Positions 23,301 through 34,300 of a stretch of 64,000 nt of DNA are shown here, one piece after another (the first letter of the stretch is position 1; each line of letters opens with the position of its first letter). The notes under the pieces were generated by a model. The model did no database searches and had not been told where the DNA came from. It was given only the letters and a program-made list of their open reading frames with translations. Made by a program: the position numbers and the translations under genes. This DNA is from Mastigias papua (Eukaryota > Cnidaria > Scyphozoa > Rhizostomeae > Mastigiidae), in NCBI GenBank assembly GCA_964019165.1, contig OZ025283.1:9754501-9818500 (forward strand). Reading direction: 5' to 3'.

Positions 23301-26300
23301 ATTCGTTTAAGAGTTTTGGAGTCAAATGCTACGCCAAAATTGACTGGCATGCTTTTTTCGCAACGCTTCAGGCCCCTACACAGTGAAGCTACCCTAACAT
23401 ACCCTGAGTCAGATAACACCACATTTATCATCTTAAGGAGGGAAAGCCTACGTTACGCTCGTCTGGACCTTGAGTGAGGTGTATTAGCGTCTGCTGGTGG
23501 ACCTTGAATGAGGCGAGCTCGTCTCATCTTTTGGGCTGGACACTTCCTAGTGTGTAGATAGTGGCCTATTTCGTTATTGATACATGCCATTAATGGAAAA
23601 TTTGACAGGTTGCACTCGTATACACGCTGTTTTTCTAAGAAAATCCCATTTTGTTTTTTCTCTGTTAAGGACTTGCAAAGAACGAGCTTATATCGATTTC
23701 TGGCTGGTACGTAAAAAAGATAAACTATGGAAATTGAGCCTCGTGATTTTCTTAAAATTTTCTTAAGATTTTGTCCTTTTAGCCTCATTTTCTTATGAAC
23801 TTTCTTCTTTTAAAAATATGGTTTATTTACAATTCAAACATGCTTCTAAAGTAGCTTCTCTTGTTATTAATGAAGTTTCTTGTTCTTCCTAAGCCTGGAC
23901 TTGGTTTCAGTCTGGAATAAATACAGATGGAGCGCATAACCCAGTTACAAGTCGAAAACTGCAAAATGGTGACATTCTCAGCATGAACTGCTTTCCGATG
24001 ATTTCAGGGTAAGAAATCATAATTTGATCGCTTTATTATACTGAAGTAATGCTAAGTATACAGGCTGTGTCGTGTCTGCCAAAGGACTTTTGAGTAGGGG
24101 GAATGTAGCGAAGGAAATTTACTAAAACGTTTCAACAAAACACCATGAGAAAACTGATGATCATTATGGTAACCTTTACCGACATGCCAAATAACTTCTG
24201 ACAGATTCTGTAAAGAGTAGGGGTGGTACATTCACACGTCCTACTTCGTCACGCCTGTGCATGCCGGATAACGGTGACAACCTGGCACACATTGACCGAA
24301 ATTCAGGTTATTGGCTGGGGGAAGGGGCAGTCTCTGTCTGATATGTAGCAATTAATCTATTATTTGTACCAGACTCTCGTACATGAAAGAAAATGGAATA
24401 ATCAATATAAACCACTGATACGAGAGGTAGTACATGGTTTATCTATCATCTTTGAATAAACTTGAAGATATTCTGCCTCAAGCAATGTTATTTGATGTAT
24501 ATGATACTCTCTCTGAGAGTCTTCTATGGTGCGCCCATGTCAATTATCGAGCTGGCGAGATTCAAGATCGAAAAAATGGCTAAGCGTAGAAAATTTTATT
24601 TGTTTTGATACCTATGTCATGGTTTACAGGATTGTCGACTGACTTTACCCTGAGAACCTATGAAATGTGTCCAATCACAGAGGTTCTTTGTTTAATTATC
24701 ATAGTACATGGAGTGATAGAGATCTCCATATTCCGAGGCTAAAACTGGAATTCACCAAGACATGATATCATTGCTAGGGCATTAGGGCCTGGAATAACAT
24801 TACAATTAATTGAAGAGAGTTGTCATCGCTACGCCTTTTCAAAACACACCTGAAACAGCACTTGATAAGCTTTGAAAACTAATTCAAGTCCTCTAATGAA
24901 CGACTACCTGGAAGAGCAGTGGTCGTATGTTATCTTAGCTTTGTATTAATGGCTTATGTTATAGTAGACTTTTTTTTACTAAAGGGATGTCGTTGTGAAT
25001 GAATTATGTAAAAAAAGTGTGATACTGCCCTGCCAACATTACAAAAAATCTACTAGGGTTCAGTTTGGATCCAACAAACCTGGAGCGAACCCAGGTGTGT
25101 TTTTATTGAGAAGAACCAAGTTGAAGTGTAAACTCCGAAGTGACTTGAACCCGGGTTACTTTAGGACACGCGTCCCTACACTGTATTGCTAAGCAAGGGA
25201 AAACTTACAAAATGATGGGGGAATTGCACGGATGTGAAAGCTTCGTTATTTTAAATTTAGGGGTATTAATGGTGCAGTTGTTTTTAAAGGAATTAGAAAG
25301 AAAGCCTCATTACATGACCAAAATGAGCCTGGAGTTGCTAGTTCCATTTACGCGAATGGTGCGGAAGTAGCAAATCATATACTGCTCTTGTTGTATCGAA
25401 GCCCATAAATTGACGAAAGTTTCAGATTCAAAAGGCCGGTTTCCACTTGAGCGAACTCTCCACCGAATTCGCCAGTGATTGGAATATATGCTACTCTTTC
25501 GGGACATGAAAGTTGAAAGGAGTTCAACTTCCCAGTGAATTCGTCAAAAAGAGAACCAATCACAGAAAAGCTGGAGTCATCTTTTCCTGTTGACCAATCA
25601 GAGTACACTACCCGTTTGGGTCTCGATTCTACTCCATAAGAAGTTCTTGCCAATTCTCATGATCCATCAGCTTCATTTCTCCTATCAGCAGATGGTACTC
25701 TCCTTTGTAATCCCTTTCTTGTTAAATTCTTCTCACACAGCATTTTCGATTTGCATTACTTTATAGTCTTCTTCACAACATAGTTATGTCCATTTTCTTT
25801 TAATTCATTTTTGACGCCAAATGAGCTTGCCAAATTCGTTGCGTATTCCTCAGAGCTTCTGAGTGGAAAAACGCTAATCGTGCTCTTGCGCATGTGTCAC
25901 AGACAACTAACCCAGAACTTGGGTGGCAGACAGACAAATTGGAGAAATGTTATACGCATGCAATTTCAAACTTTTTCCCTACCAAATGTCGAATGGAAGT
26001 ATGGTATGCAAAAGTATCTTCATAAGTTTTACTTCTGTTGACACATCAGTAGCCATGAGCTAAGGATGTGGCTTTGAGACGCAGCATAACATGCTTCCGA
26101 CAAATGCGCACAATATCCTACCAAATCACAGGTGCATGGCAAGGTTTTTTACAGGGAAACTTGAGAATTGCAAATTATTCTTGCGGTTGCTATGCCACGG
26201 AATAGTCTTTCACTCATATGCATGAACAGAAAAACCAAGCAGAAAATTATGCATATTTTGTCGCTGTACCTATGAGGAATAAAGTGTTTATTTAGCACTT

Positions 26301-27301
26301 TACTTTTAGGCTGCATTTCTACGGGACCGATTCCATTTGGAACCGTAAAGATTTGGGGACTGATAGGCCTTGCGTTACCATAGGACTGATAGGAACGGTT
26401 CCATTTGAACCTGCTAACAGTACCGAAACGAGTCTACTTGCGAATTAGATCCCAACTGGAACGGTACTCGTGGAAGTGGGTTGAACGGCTCCAAATGGGT
26501 AAGGGTAGGAAAAGAAGCAGCGAATATTCTAAAGCAGAGAATAGAGAGAGAGGTTTATTTGGCGTTTATTGGATTTTTTTACACCTGCAAGATAGTTTTC
26601 TCCAGGGCAGTTTTGCCAGAATCTGTTCGAAACGGAACCGGTCTCGTAGAAACGCAATGCCCATCCTTACCTAAGTTGCTACGGTTCAAAATGGAACCAT
26701 CCCAAGCAGTCCTTTGGAAGCGCAACCAAAAGTCTTCCCATTTAGATGTATATTGTAGCCTTTACAGATAAATCTTTAGAATTGAAGAAAAAACGTTTTG
26801 GAACTGCACATTTTGTGTATAACTACACGTTTATAAATTCTTCATTTCTTCAGTTATTACACTGCATTAGAGAGAACCCTATTTTGTGATCACGCCTCAG
26901 GCAGGCATATGGAAATCTGGGAAGTCAACTGCAAAGTACATAGACGTGGATTGGAGATCCTTAGACCAGGTAAAACTTGTGGAGAAATTGCAAAGGAACT
27001 TAATGAGATTTACAAAGAACATAACCTATTGCAGCACAGAACATTTGGTTACGGCCATTCCTTTGGAGTACTCTGTCACTACTATGGAAGAGAGGCTGGT
27101 CTCGAATTACGCGAAGACATCGAGACTGTGATAGAGCCAAATATGGTAATATCAATGGAGCCAATGGTGACTATTCCTGACGGGATGCCTGGAGCTGGTG
27201 GATATAGAGAACATGATATTTTAGTAATGAAAGAAGATGGTAGTGCGGAGAATATCACCAAATTCCCATTTGGACCAGAACATAATATTGTAAAGAATTA
27301 G
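14317..27301 (+). CDS. Creatinase (creatine amidinohydrolase) copy B, four exons
   Basis: Exons 14317-14647, 17898-18305, 23894-24008 and 26854-27301 join in phases 1, 1 and 2 to 433 codons. Creatinase hydrolyses creatine to sarcosine and urea; the fold is the two-domain 'pita-bread' of the M24 family, but without metal ligands. Numbering from this ATG, His261 (GAHNP), Glu291 (ALERT), Arg364 (GREAG) and Glu387 (SMEPM) equal bacterial His232, Glu262, Arg335 and Glu358 at a constant offset of 29. The N-domain has the FGR substrate-binding motif (92-94). The start is fixed by an in-frame TAA 21 bases upstream. Residues 1-29 are an extra leader rich in Arg, Ser and Met with no acidic residue, suggesting mitochondrial import (inferred). 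Splice sites are canonical. Similarity to bacterial creatinases is very high for an animal gene, so an ancient transfer is possible. Introns are packed with transposon remnants. Confidence 0.93.
14648..15550. other. First part of intron 1 of creatinase copy B
   Basis: It starts with a GTAAGT donor. No repeat or coding feature was recognised before the LINE fragment at 15552. Confidence 0.5.
15552..16480 (-). mobile_element. LINE fragment in intron 1 of creatinase copy B, antisense
   Basis: Minus-strand blocks in several frames follow reverse transcriptase order. KAFDTIDHDIL lies near 16345-16400. Then come a GPF-FILF-like block, INWLRQNKLSLN near 16010, and the open frame 15977-15552 with CEYMLLG, VRKTKYLGLTIDE, YQALLESHLRYGNIIWGH and LQRLQDRAI. 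Several frameshifts and stops interrupt it. Degraded sequence may extend to about 16740. It is a CR1/jockey-like element, inactive, oriented against the host gene. Confidence 0.8.
16740..17180. other. Intron 1 of creatinase copy B, unassigned part
   Basis: Nothing recognised. The 65-codon minus-strand ORF at 16981-17178 shows no family resemblance. Confidence 0.35.
17180..17640 (+). repeat. Dispersed repeat (GTTCCTTA family), copy 1
   Basis: A 5' block 'GTACTAAAAGTTCCTTAATAGTTCCTTAATTTTCACTACACATTTAG' and a 3' block 'AATTGAAAAGTTCCTTAGG...GTAGGTTCCTTATAAAG' bracket about 270 bp. The same pair recurs at 30195-30895 (+) and, inverted, at 42130-42480 and 43545-43930. Non-coding, probably a non-autonomous mobile element. 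Confidence 0.6.
18306..19310. other. Start of intron 2 of creatinase copy B
   Basis: The first 45 bases after the donor are almost identical to the start of intron 2 in copy A ('AAGGCTTTTTTGTTTCTCTATC'), confirming tandem duplication. Nothing else was recognised. Confidence 0.55.
19315..19520 (+). repeat. Dispersed repeat (GATCATCATCCGAACAATAT family), diverged copy 3
   Basis: 'GATCTGAACAAAATGATGATCATCAT' and 'TTGTTTCCCTCTCCTGTAATGAC...GTTGCATATCTGAAA' match the layout of the 6296 and 13895 copies at lower identity. Confidence 0.35.
19521..20870. other. Intron 2 of creatinase copy B, unassigned part
   Basis: No repeat family, ORF or RNA gene recognised. Confidence 0.35.
20875..22000 (-). 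pseudogene. Degenerate coding remnant of an unclassified, probably transposon-borne protein family
   Basis: Read on the minus strand, frames joined across many stops give SVEEIRRYFPNLKDVNNLI, then LKAVLLHNGNNYRSLPM, VHLKDDC--VKMLLSALNYDDY, FLSFWDSRHTKAYYHTKGWPQR, LMPQLHTKLALIKQFFTALDK and, at the end (20990-20885), EGFNQDILDFERRYQGQYNKN. I recognise this order from uncharacterised animal proteins found in many near-identical copies in arthropod and cnidarian genomes and suspected to be mobile-element encoded. The protein's function is unknown. This copy, inside creatinase intron 2, has more than ten stops and is dead. Confidence 0.6.
22001..22603. other. Intron 2 of creatinase copy B, unassigned part
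   Basis: Nothing recognised between the degenerate ORF remnant and the LTR. Confidence 0.35.
22604..22882 (+). mobile_element. Long terminal repeat of a gag-bearing (Ty3/gypsy-like) retrotransposon
   Basis: The 279-bp segment begins TGTAG and ends CTACA, a five-base inverted terminus of the TG...CA type. It is followed after six bases by TGGTGACAGGAGTTGG (22889-22904), which resembles a primer-binding site for tRNA-Leu. No second LTR was seen downstream, so the boundaries rest on the termini and on the gag-like sequence that follows. Confidence 0.6.
22889..23480 (+). mobile_element. Gag-like fragment of the same LTR element
   Basis: The frame 22940-23284 includes SYIDSFAAEEKSTYAELTES, LLQPFSPTAERE, F-AQTRRPGEDPALFLRRL and ELSERAEPD, the capsid-type helix pattern of Ty3/gypsy or BEL gag. 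After one frameshift, LLRRQLMKGL continues to about 23460. Zinc knuckle, protease, reverse transcriptase and integrase are all absent, so the element is truncated or internally deleted. It lies in intron 2 of creatinase copy B, sense orientation. Confidence 0.7.
23735..23790. repeat. Fragment of the AT-rich dispersed repeat
   Basis: 'TTGAGCCTCGTGATTTTCTTAAAATTTTCTTAAGATTTT' resembles the centre of the family at 5145 and sits about 100 bp before creatinase exon 3. Confidence 0.35.
24009..24495. other. Start of intron 3 of creatinase copy B
   Basis: GTAAGA donor followed by sequence with no recognisable feature. Confidence 0.4.
24500..24980 (+). mobile_element. LINE 3' end, degraded
   Basis: Frames interrupted by stops give DLHIPRLKLEFTKT, AWNN and RFKTHLKQHLI-like residues (about 24715-24865), the C-terminal motif of LINE polymerases, then 'GACTACCTGGAAGAGCAGTGG'. 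The 3' untranslated part corresponds to the LINE at 13260-13860, so both belong to related families. Confidence 0.5.
24981..26310. other. Intron 3 of creatinase copy B, unassigned part
   Basis: ORFs of 60-92 codons on both strands (for example 25375-25653 minus) show no motif I recognise. Confidence 0.35.
26312..26715. mobile_element. Inverted-repeat element(s) built on a GGTTCCATTTGAACC motif
   Basis: The left terminus at 26312-26340 (TGCATTTCTACGGGACCG...) is inverted at 26628-26656 with about 24 of 29 matches. A second pair, 26381-26410 and 26682-26715, shares GGACTG...GGTTCCATTT-GAACC. The two pairs interleave, and all four blocks are related. No transposase. Best read as one or two overlapping MITE-type elements in intron 3 of creatinase copy B. 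Confidence 0.5.
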
Positions 27302-30190
27302 GTTGAAGTCGAACAGAACGAAAAGTAGCAGCGATATTCATATTTTGGAATAATTTTAAGCTGAAAGCAGAGAAAATATTGTTTTAAAGTAAACTGATGA
27401 ATTTTTTCGACATTGAAAATTAATAATTCCAACTCGGGTCTGTTTGTTTTTCATCTCTTCAGGAGGCTTTTATACACTTCTTGGCGAAAGCAGTTTCCAT
27501 GGATGATCCGAAACACACTCAATATTTCTTTGCTCCTCAAAAGGGGTGATAAAATAAGGAAGAAAGAAGCATAGACCAGTACATCTCCTTTATGAGCAAA
27601 ATGTTATGTAAATAATGATGTTTTAGAAGCAATCGCACATTATTCTCGCAAATGCTATAATGAAGAAGAATCATTGATTCTCATAAGCAAAGACAAAGTG
27701 GCGCTGACGAGCAGAAACTGAAATATAGCGCTCTGCTCTACAAGAATCTTTCTAAATTCATGTTTAATATAATCTGCACAGATCTCTTTCTACAACAGCA
27801 TAAAGAGCTTTTAGAACTGCAGATTTTGTGTAGAACTGCACATTAGAAATAGCCTGATATGGGTGTGCCCCCTTCAAGAATCGCAGAGCTTTGAGTTACT
27901 CGTCATGTTTCAGATTTTCAGATACCTGCTCGAAACTCTGGAAGGTTAGGACTATTTCTATGACCGAAAATTCCAAGAACGCCCACACTATGGCCTTAAT
28001 GACTAACATTACAGTCTTGGACAAAAAATATGAGACAAACCGGAGTTATCCTGCAGACTGGCATTGCTTTCACATTTTCCCCTCCCCCCCCCTAACTCAA
28101 AGTTGACCAAATGACACGGAGCAATTTCCCTACCATTCAACATCGATCCACTGGGGGAAAAGGGGGTCAACTAGTGTTGTATCAAGCTATAGCTAAGGAA
28201 CTGGTAGTTCTACCTAACGTTTTGTTGGCAGTCTCATTATATTTTGTCCAAGATTGTAGTCCAAGCAAAACAGCCATCTCCTATTTAACTTATCTTTGCC
28301 GTTTTCTCAAATCCAGTTTACTTAATTGAGAAGATGGGTAAATTTTCGTTAAATTAAAAGTGCGTTAACATTAATTTTGTCTAACTTTTGTATTAATCTT
28401 AATCAATCTAAGCTGCTATTCGCTAACTCAAACTTGCGCAAAATCTGGCCTATCTTTTCCCCTAAATTTAGCAGAAGCAAAAATTAAACAGTCTAAGGTC
28501 GTATGCTATTACTCTTGCTAGAACTCTCATACGTGACTTGCTTACCGAAGCAAAGCCGTCCCCATTCGTGACCGGCAAGATCAAAGAATTTCCCCAGTTG
28601 TTTGGGACCACTCAAAAACTATCTCACAAAGAAAGTGTTACTTTTTACGTTTGTTTTAGGATCATGTAAAAAGATGGTGTGATTTCATCACTGTAAATGT
28701 GAACTATGTGTTGCCTACATTCTACGAATGTGTCTACAGGGCGTGACCACAATGTTTTCCCCACCTTTATGGCCCTATTTTGAGAAATTTCCACACTAGA
28801 AGAGCTACCTTAAAATTGCTATATTGCATCAAATCTTTACTTTGGCATTACGGACTAAAAAATATGAATTGTTCTCTTTGATACGAAAGGGGAAGGATTT
28901 CATCTCTAGATGGGAGGCGTGTGATACTCTAGATTGGGGAATACCTCATTGCTTCGTTGTCTTTGTGGTTGTAATGCAATACGACTTTCTCATCAGGATT
29001 GGATTTATGGGGAGCCAGGGGGCAAATTCCCGCTGAAGTAGATTGATAGCATTTTGGCATACAATGGGGGCGAGTCTAGGAGCTTTAAGATGGATAGTTC
29101 GAAAATTTATTTTACAAAAGTTGGCAAATTTACCTATGGTAATAGATTTGCAAAAATCAGCTACTGCCTCTGATAAAAATACTGGTATAATCATTCTTTA
29201 CCAGCTCTGGAAAAACTCAGATAATTTTGATGTGGGGGAGGCATCGCCGCTAGTCATATCGGATGCTACACAAATAAAATGAATGTAAAAAGGCCAACAT
29301 CACCGTCGATGCATCATCTCGAACCTACAGTAGTCGATATTGTTTTCGTGAGAACCCATGATACAGCAAATGTGACAACATATGGTCAACTAACTCTATT
29401 CTGTGATATGGTGGTTAATTCAACAACTGAAAGCAATCTATTTATGTTGTTTTGTTTACTTGCAAATTTTCTCAAATAATACCAGTTGTGTCTTGTCAAT
29501 TGTACAGCATTGCCGGTGGCAACAAGATGGCGTTATTTAAAGCAGTACTTTTCAATAGATTCTTCGTGCTGCTATGCACAACTTCTTGAGGGGCCTGAAT
29601 ATTCAGTTGATGAGTTAATTCCATATCTTTAATGCCACTGTCCTAGGACATACAGTAAAACCTGCACATAATAACCCAAGATTTTGAAATGAGTCATTTC
29701 GTGTTCTTACACGACAAGGTAGTTCCAGCAAGCAGGTTGGATATTCTTAGCACTAACCTTATTCCTGCAGATCCTGCCTATCACAGCTATGTACGTAGTG
29801 TTTTGTAGCATACATGACAGGGGTTGATTGGCAAACAAGCTCAGTTTATTTCTCAATGGATATAGAAATGAAACCATTTATCTGAGCCTACTTACGATGT
29901 CAGGCTGAAAAAGTTATAATTAATTGAAATCTGAATATATGATGTCAGGCTGTAGGATTTCAGTAAATGAAGATTCTTAAGCACGGGTGTCTACTGTATG
30001 TAGCCTCTACTGCCATTTGGAGATTTAATGCAGCCTATCTCAATTTTTCTGGTAAGATCTTTAATAAATCGATTTCATTAAAGGCATGGGGAAAACAGTG
30101 GGCACACAACTTTTTATAGGCCTAAGAGACCAAGCGTAGTTCTAGTAGTTCAGTATTTCTTTGGATTTTTTTCTTGGAATTCTCCAGACC
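27302..30190. other. Intergenic region with no recognisable gene, part 1
   Basis: The first 200 bases are creatinase 3' flank, matching copy A. Beyond that I find only ORFs below 85 codons without motifs and no repeat shared with the rest of the window. Confidence 0.4.
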
Positions 30191-30194
30191 AACA

Positions 30195-30895
30195 TTTTAG
30201 TACTAAACGTTTCTCAGCAGTTCCTTAATTTCAACTACACATTTAGTGCTATACAAGGGCACATTTCATCATAGTGATTTCATGTAGATAGACCCGAGTA
30301 TGTCCGGCGTGAGCTTAGAAAAATGACTTGGCGTACGAAGAAAAAAAAATTGCTGCTTGGCGTATCGGCTACAGAAAATCCCTTATGACGAATGACTTTT
30401 CAACTTCATTGGTGTATCGCTGTCGAATTTGTTGAGATCGTGAAAATAAATTTTGTTTTTTTGATTAGATTATTGTACTCTTTGCTTGTTTTCTGTATGA
30501 TTCGCTGAAAGGCAACAAAAATCTTCGGCGCACGACCGGGTCCACCATCTTTTAGGCCATCCTCATTATGGCGTAATATCAGGATATTGAGGGAAATGTC
30601 CGGCGTATGATCAACATGGAATGCACCCTGGGTGCTATAGACATTGCAAGATTCCAATTTTTTGATAGACTAATGTGGACACTGCGAGTTTCAATGGAGA
30701 CCTGCCTGAGAATCACTTACTACAAGGATTACATACAGTTCACGAGAGTTTGGCTCTTTTGATTCTGGACTGTTTGCAGTAATCAGAATAGTTGAAATTG
30801 AAAAGTTCGTGAAGGGTTTTGTCGTTAGTAGTAAACGTTCCTTAGATTGTTTGGCCTTCTGTGTAGGTGTAGGTTCCTTTTAAAGAACGAGCATA
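30195..30895 (+). repeat. Dispersed repeat (GTTCCTTA family), copy 2
   Basis: 'TTAGTACTAAACG...CAGTTCCTTAATTTCAACTACACATTTAGTGCTATA' at 30198-30255 and 'AATTGAAAAGTTCGTGAAGG...AAACGTTCCTTAGATTGTTTGGCCTTC...GTAGGTTCCTTTTAAAGAAC' at 30795-30885 mirror the copy at 17180. The spacer is about 250 bp longer. Confidence 0.6.
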
Positions 30896-30899
30896 TGAG

Positions 30900-32980
30900 A
30901 ATAAATTATAGATGATAGGTAGAATTGCTCAGTTCGATGATAAGCAAAGCTCATGCCTTTTTCATTGTGTTTTCAGTAGATTTTAACATATGCATTCTCA
31001 TCTATGAGGGCAGTTAGGGAATCCTCTTTCATTTATGTCAGGTCGTTCCTTCTCGTCTTAGTGACCAGAACTTGGGTTTTTTACTGACCTCTCTGGTGCT
31101 TGAAAAGTTTTACTAATGGCTTGACCTTATTATTGCTAGGAGGCTACCTCCTCCACAGTGACACTAACACAGCTGCAGCAAAGTTCACATGTAGAACAAT
31201 GGTCGATAGATAGACTTCAATTTACTGAGTGCAGCTGCCCTGCTGTGACGTATTTACACACGTGACGATATATCTAGGTCTATTCTGTAGGTGGCTGTCT
31301 TTTTGCGGCACGAACAGGTACAGTGCTAACGCCTCATTACAATACATTGCAAATGTCAGCGAGGATGGGCAAGGACGTTGCATGACCAATAGAGACTCAA
31401 CTGGATTTATGCTAACAAGGTAAGCTTGGTTCATTTGCATTCTATAAGAATAGCTTGAAAATGGAGATATTTGGATGCATAATGGACAGGAAGCATTATT
31501 ATTTGGCAATACAGAGTGGAAGGTGAGATTTCCTATAACAGTTACCTGCCTCTTCTGTCGGGTTGGAGCTGATGAGTTCATAGCTTTTGCAAGAATTCTC
31601 AAAATGTGCCTGACCGAGCTTTCCATACTTAGGTAGGAGGGCAGCTTTCGAGTAGAAAAACGGGCGAACGAATAGTTTGACTTGGTCAGGAGGAGGGGGG
31701 CCGTGCAATTAATCCATAACGCACTCGAACGGCACTCCGGCCGGAGAGACAATCAAAGGCAACAGCCAACACGAATGCCCCCTCCCCCCTCTCTTCCAAC
31801 TGGGTCCATCATAGGTATCCTGATAGAACAAAGGCGGCACACCGTAGGCCGGCATGCCGAACCATCAGACTACCACAAAAAACTCAACCATAATTAGCAA
31901 AGTAGCATGCAGATATACAGTCACTTTTAAATTTAAATGAGGGATTAGTCCAAGCGTACCAAAGGCTAGTTTTGCAAAAATGTTGTGTTATGGCAGGCAG
32001 CTTGTTTTCTGGAATGATATTAAATACGTTCTGGTGGAAGCATTGTTTAGAAGTAAGGACCAGCCTGTAGAATGAACATCAGCGGAATACCATCAATATA
32101 GTACATAATATGGGATCCTGAAGCGCGCATCGATTGATCTGAGAACTTCTCCACGATATAGGTGAGTGTTGCTTACTGTTGCGAAAGGTAGTTCTTGCTG
32201 CACAGAGGCGAAGTTATATCTCTTTTGCCTACTGTTTCTTTCTTCTGTCGGTGGTCAAATCCTACATCTTCTATAATGTTGTTATGGGACCTTGTGCGGT
32301 TTCAGTACCGTCATTATGATGGTACGATGCCTTGGGAATTTTTGTGACACTGACCCGTGCTAACTGAGCACGTTCTTACGAGAATGATCACATGAAAGCA
32401 CTAACTATGACATTACCTTCAGTTGTGGATTATGAGAAGTGTTTGTAAATACTATCCCCAAAATCATTGTCGCCCCCAAGTTCAACTGCACTCATTTGTT
32501 ATTGAATCATTAGAATCCGCAGCAATCTAGTTTCAGATTTTGCACCCAGGTTGATTTCCGCCAAGAGGTGTTAAAAGCACCCTGTGCTTGGAACCTAGTG
32601 CCACAGCTGTCTTTACCTTTTCTACTTAAAATAGAACGGTTGGTGTCACCAACTACGAATTAGCCACGTTCATACATTCACGGTTGATTGATGTGCCAGA
32701 GAAGCCATCCTGGCGAAGCTTCCTCCAGCATGCTCCCACGTACACACTTTTTATCAGAATGCCATTGTTGCTGGCCTTCATGTTCTTAACGTGTGTTGAT
32801 CTTAAGCCTAGGAAAATCCTTAATGTGTTCTTATATATCAGCGACTCTAGGTATTATTCGTACAGAGATTGTATTTTTATAAGGAGTGTGACAGATACTC
32901 CCTAAAGAGTTACGGAGTCGCATCTTGGCATAGTGACTCGCACTTATGTTTCATTTTCTAAGAAACTCAAATAAGCAAAA
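30900..32980. other. Intergenic region with no recognisable gene, part 2
   Basis: A relatively GC-rich patch at about 31670-31880 contains overlapping ORFs on both strands (31222-31752 minus, 176 codons; 31682-31897 plus). I recognise no motif, and the overlap suggests composition effects rather than genes. Confidence 0.35.
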
Positions 32981-32984
32981 AGTC

Positions 32985-33095
32985 TAAGTCTTCATGAAGT
33001 TTGAACCTTGTATTATTCTTACATTATTTTCAAATTTCAGCGCTTTTGAACCTTAATATTCATATAGAGTACATTCTTATAAAAAAGTGTGAAGT
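32985..33095. repeat. AT-rich dispersed repeat copy
   Basis: 'AAGTCTTCATGAAGTTTGAACCTTGTATTATTCTTACATTATTTTCAAATTTCAGCGCTTTTGA...CTTATAAAAAAGTGTG' matches the family at 5385-5480 over nearly its full length. Confidence 0.6.
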
Positions 33096-34300
33096 ACATG
33101 CACTCGGTGCCCTGAAGACATTGGCTCGCTAAGTCTCAATCCCATCTAGGCTTAATGGCATAGGATTTTTTTGAGCAATTAGCTTCCTGGCATCGAATAA
33201 AGTTTACAATGGAATCTGCGACGATGTGCTAAGTATGCAGCTAAATCCTCGAGGGTAACCCTTTAGCAAAGAAGGGATGATCTGAATACCTCACAGATTA
33301 TATAGGTACCAAAACTGTATCCCTTAGTATGTTTACATGAGTAGTAATGGAGGTTTTCGAGTGTTTGCACTTTTCTGACCGTATATAAAAGGGCATTTTG
33401 AAGGTATTTGCAGACAGATGTATTTCCTTGGAAACATGAAGGCTTGGAAACCGCATACAATTGTGCCATATCCTAACGCCACAGGGCTTCAAGAAAGCTG
33501 AGCGAAATGTCATTACCACGTATTGCTTCAATTGTGGGACGCTTTCTCTTTCTCTTTTATTTTTCTCTAGATTAACCTTAATTGTATTTGGTGCGCTTAC
33601 TGTTAAAATCAAGCTCTATATGCAAAGAATGTTGACCTTATCGGCGGGGGGCGTACAGCAGAAGTGATTAATTTTACCCTCGTAAATACATACTTCGGAC
33701 TCTCATACCCTGGTTGATTTAATTTACAGTCTCAGCCAGTTTGATGTTAGCACAGTTGTACACACCTGTTGAGCTCGAAGTTTACAATGGAATACTGGGA
33801 TTGCGTGATATGCAACTAAAATTATGTAACTGCGTGTCAACAACTGTTTTAATGTAGACCTTTCAGAAAAATGATGAGGTCAATTCCGTGCTGAGAATGT
33901 TTTATAAGTGTATAACCTTTCAAGACGATAGTATAGTTATCCATTGAAATTTCCAATACGTCCGTGAACTTTACATCCGGGCACTGAGGCTGACCTATTG
34001 TGCTTCCTTCGTTGTGCCAGCAATAGTAAGACTTGACACCCATATGTTCAGCGTTTATTTTGTGCATAACTTGTGACTCCATTTCAAGCAACCGCGATCC
34101 CATTGTTCTCTGTGGATATACGAACGTTCTGCGACTTGTGAACATTCGCATAATGTTCTTTCTTTTTGTATTTACCATACTTCTTGCATGCCCGGCTTGA
34201 TTTTTTGGCATGATTTGCATTAGTGTGAAATTGAGATCTGGCCTCAGTACTTGTGAGATTTTTTCTCCATTATAATTTTAAAAAGCCCGCCTCAATCTCA

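Noticed and set aside
31222..31752. 176-codon minus-strand ORF
   Set aside because: No motif recognised, it overlaps plus-strand ORFs in a GC-rich patch, and there are no convincing splice neighbours. Kept only as a finding to check.
33849..34220. 123-codon minus-strand ORF upstream of the MFS gene
   Set aside because: Composition is not clearly coding and no family is recognised. It abuts the candidate promoter region and is probably chance.
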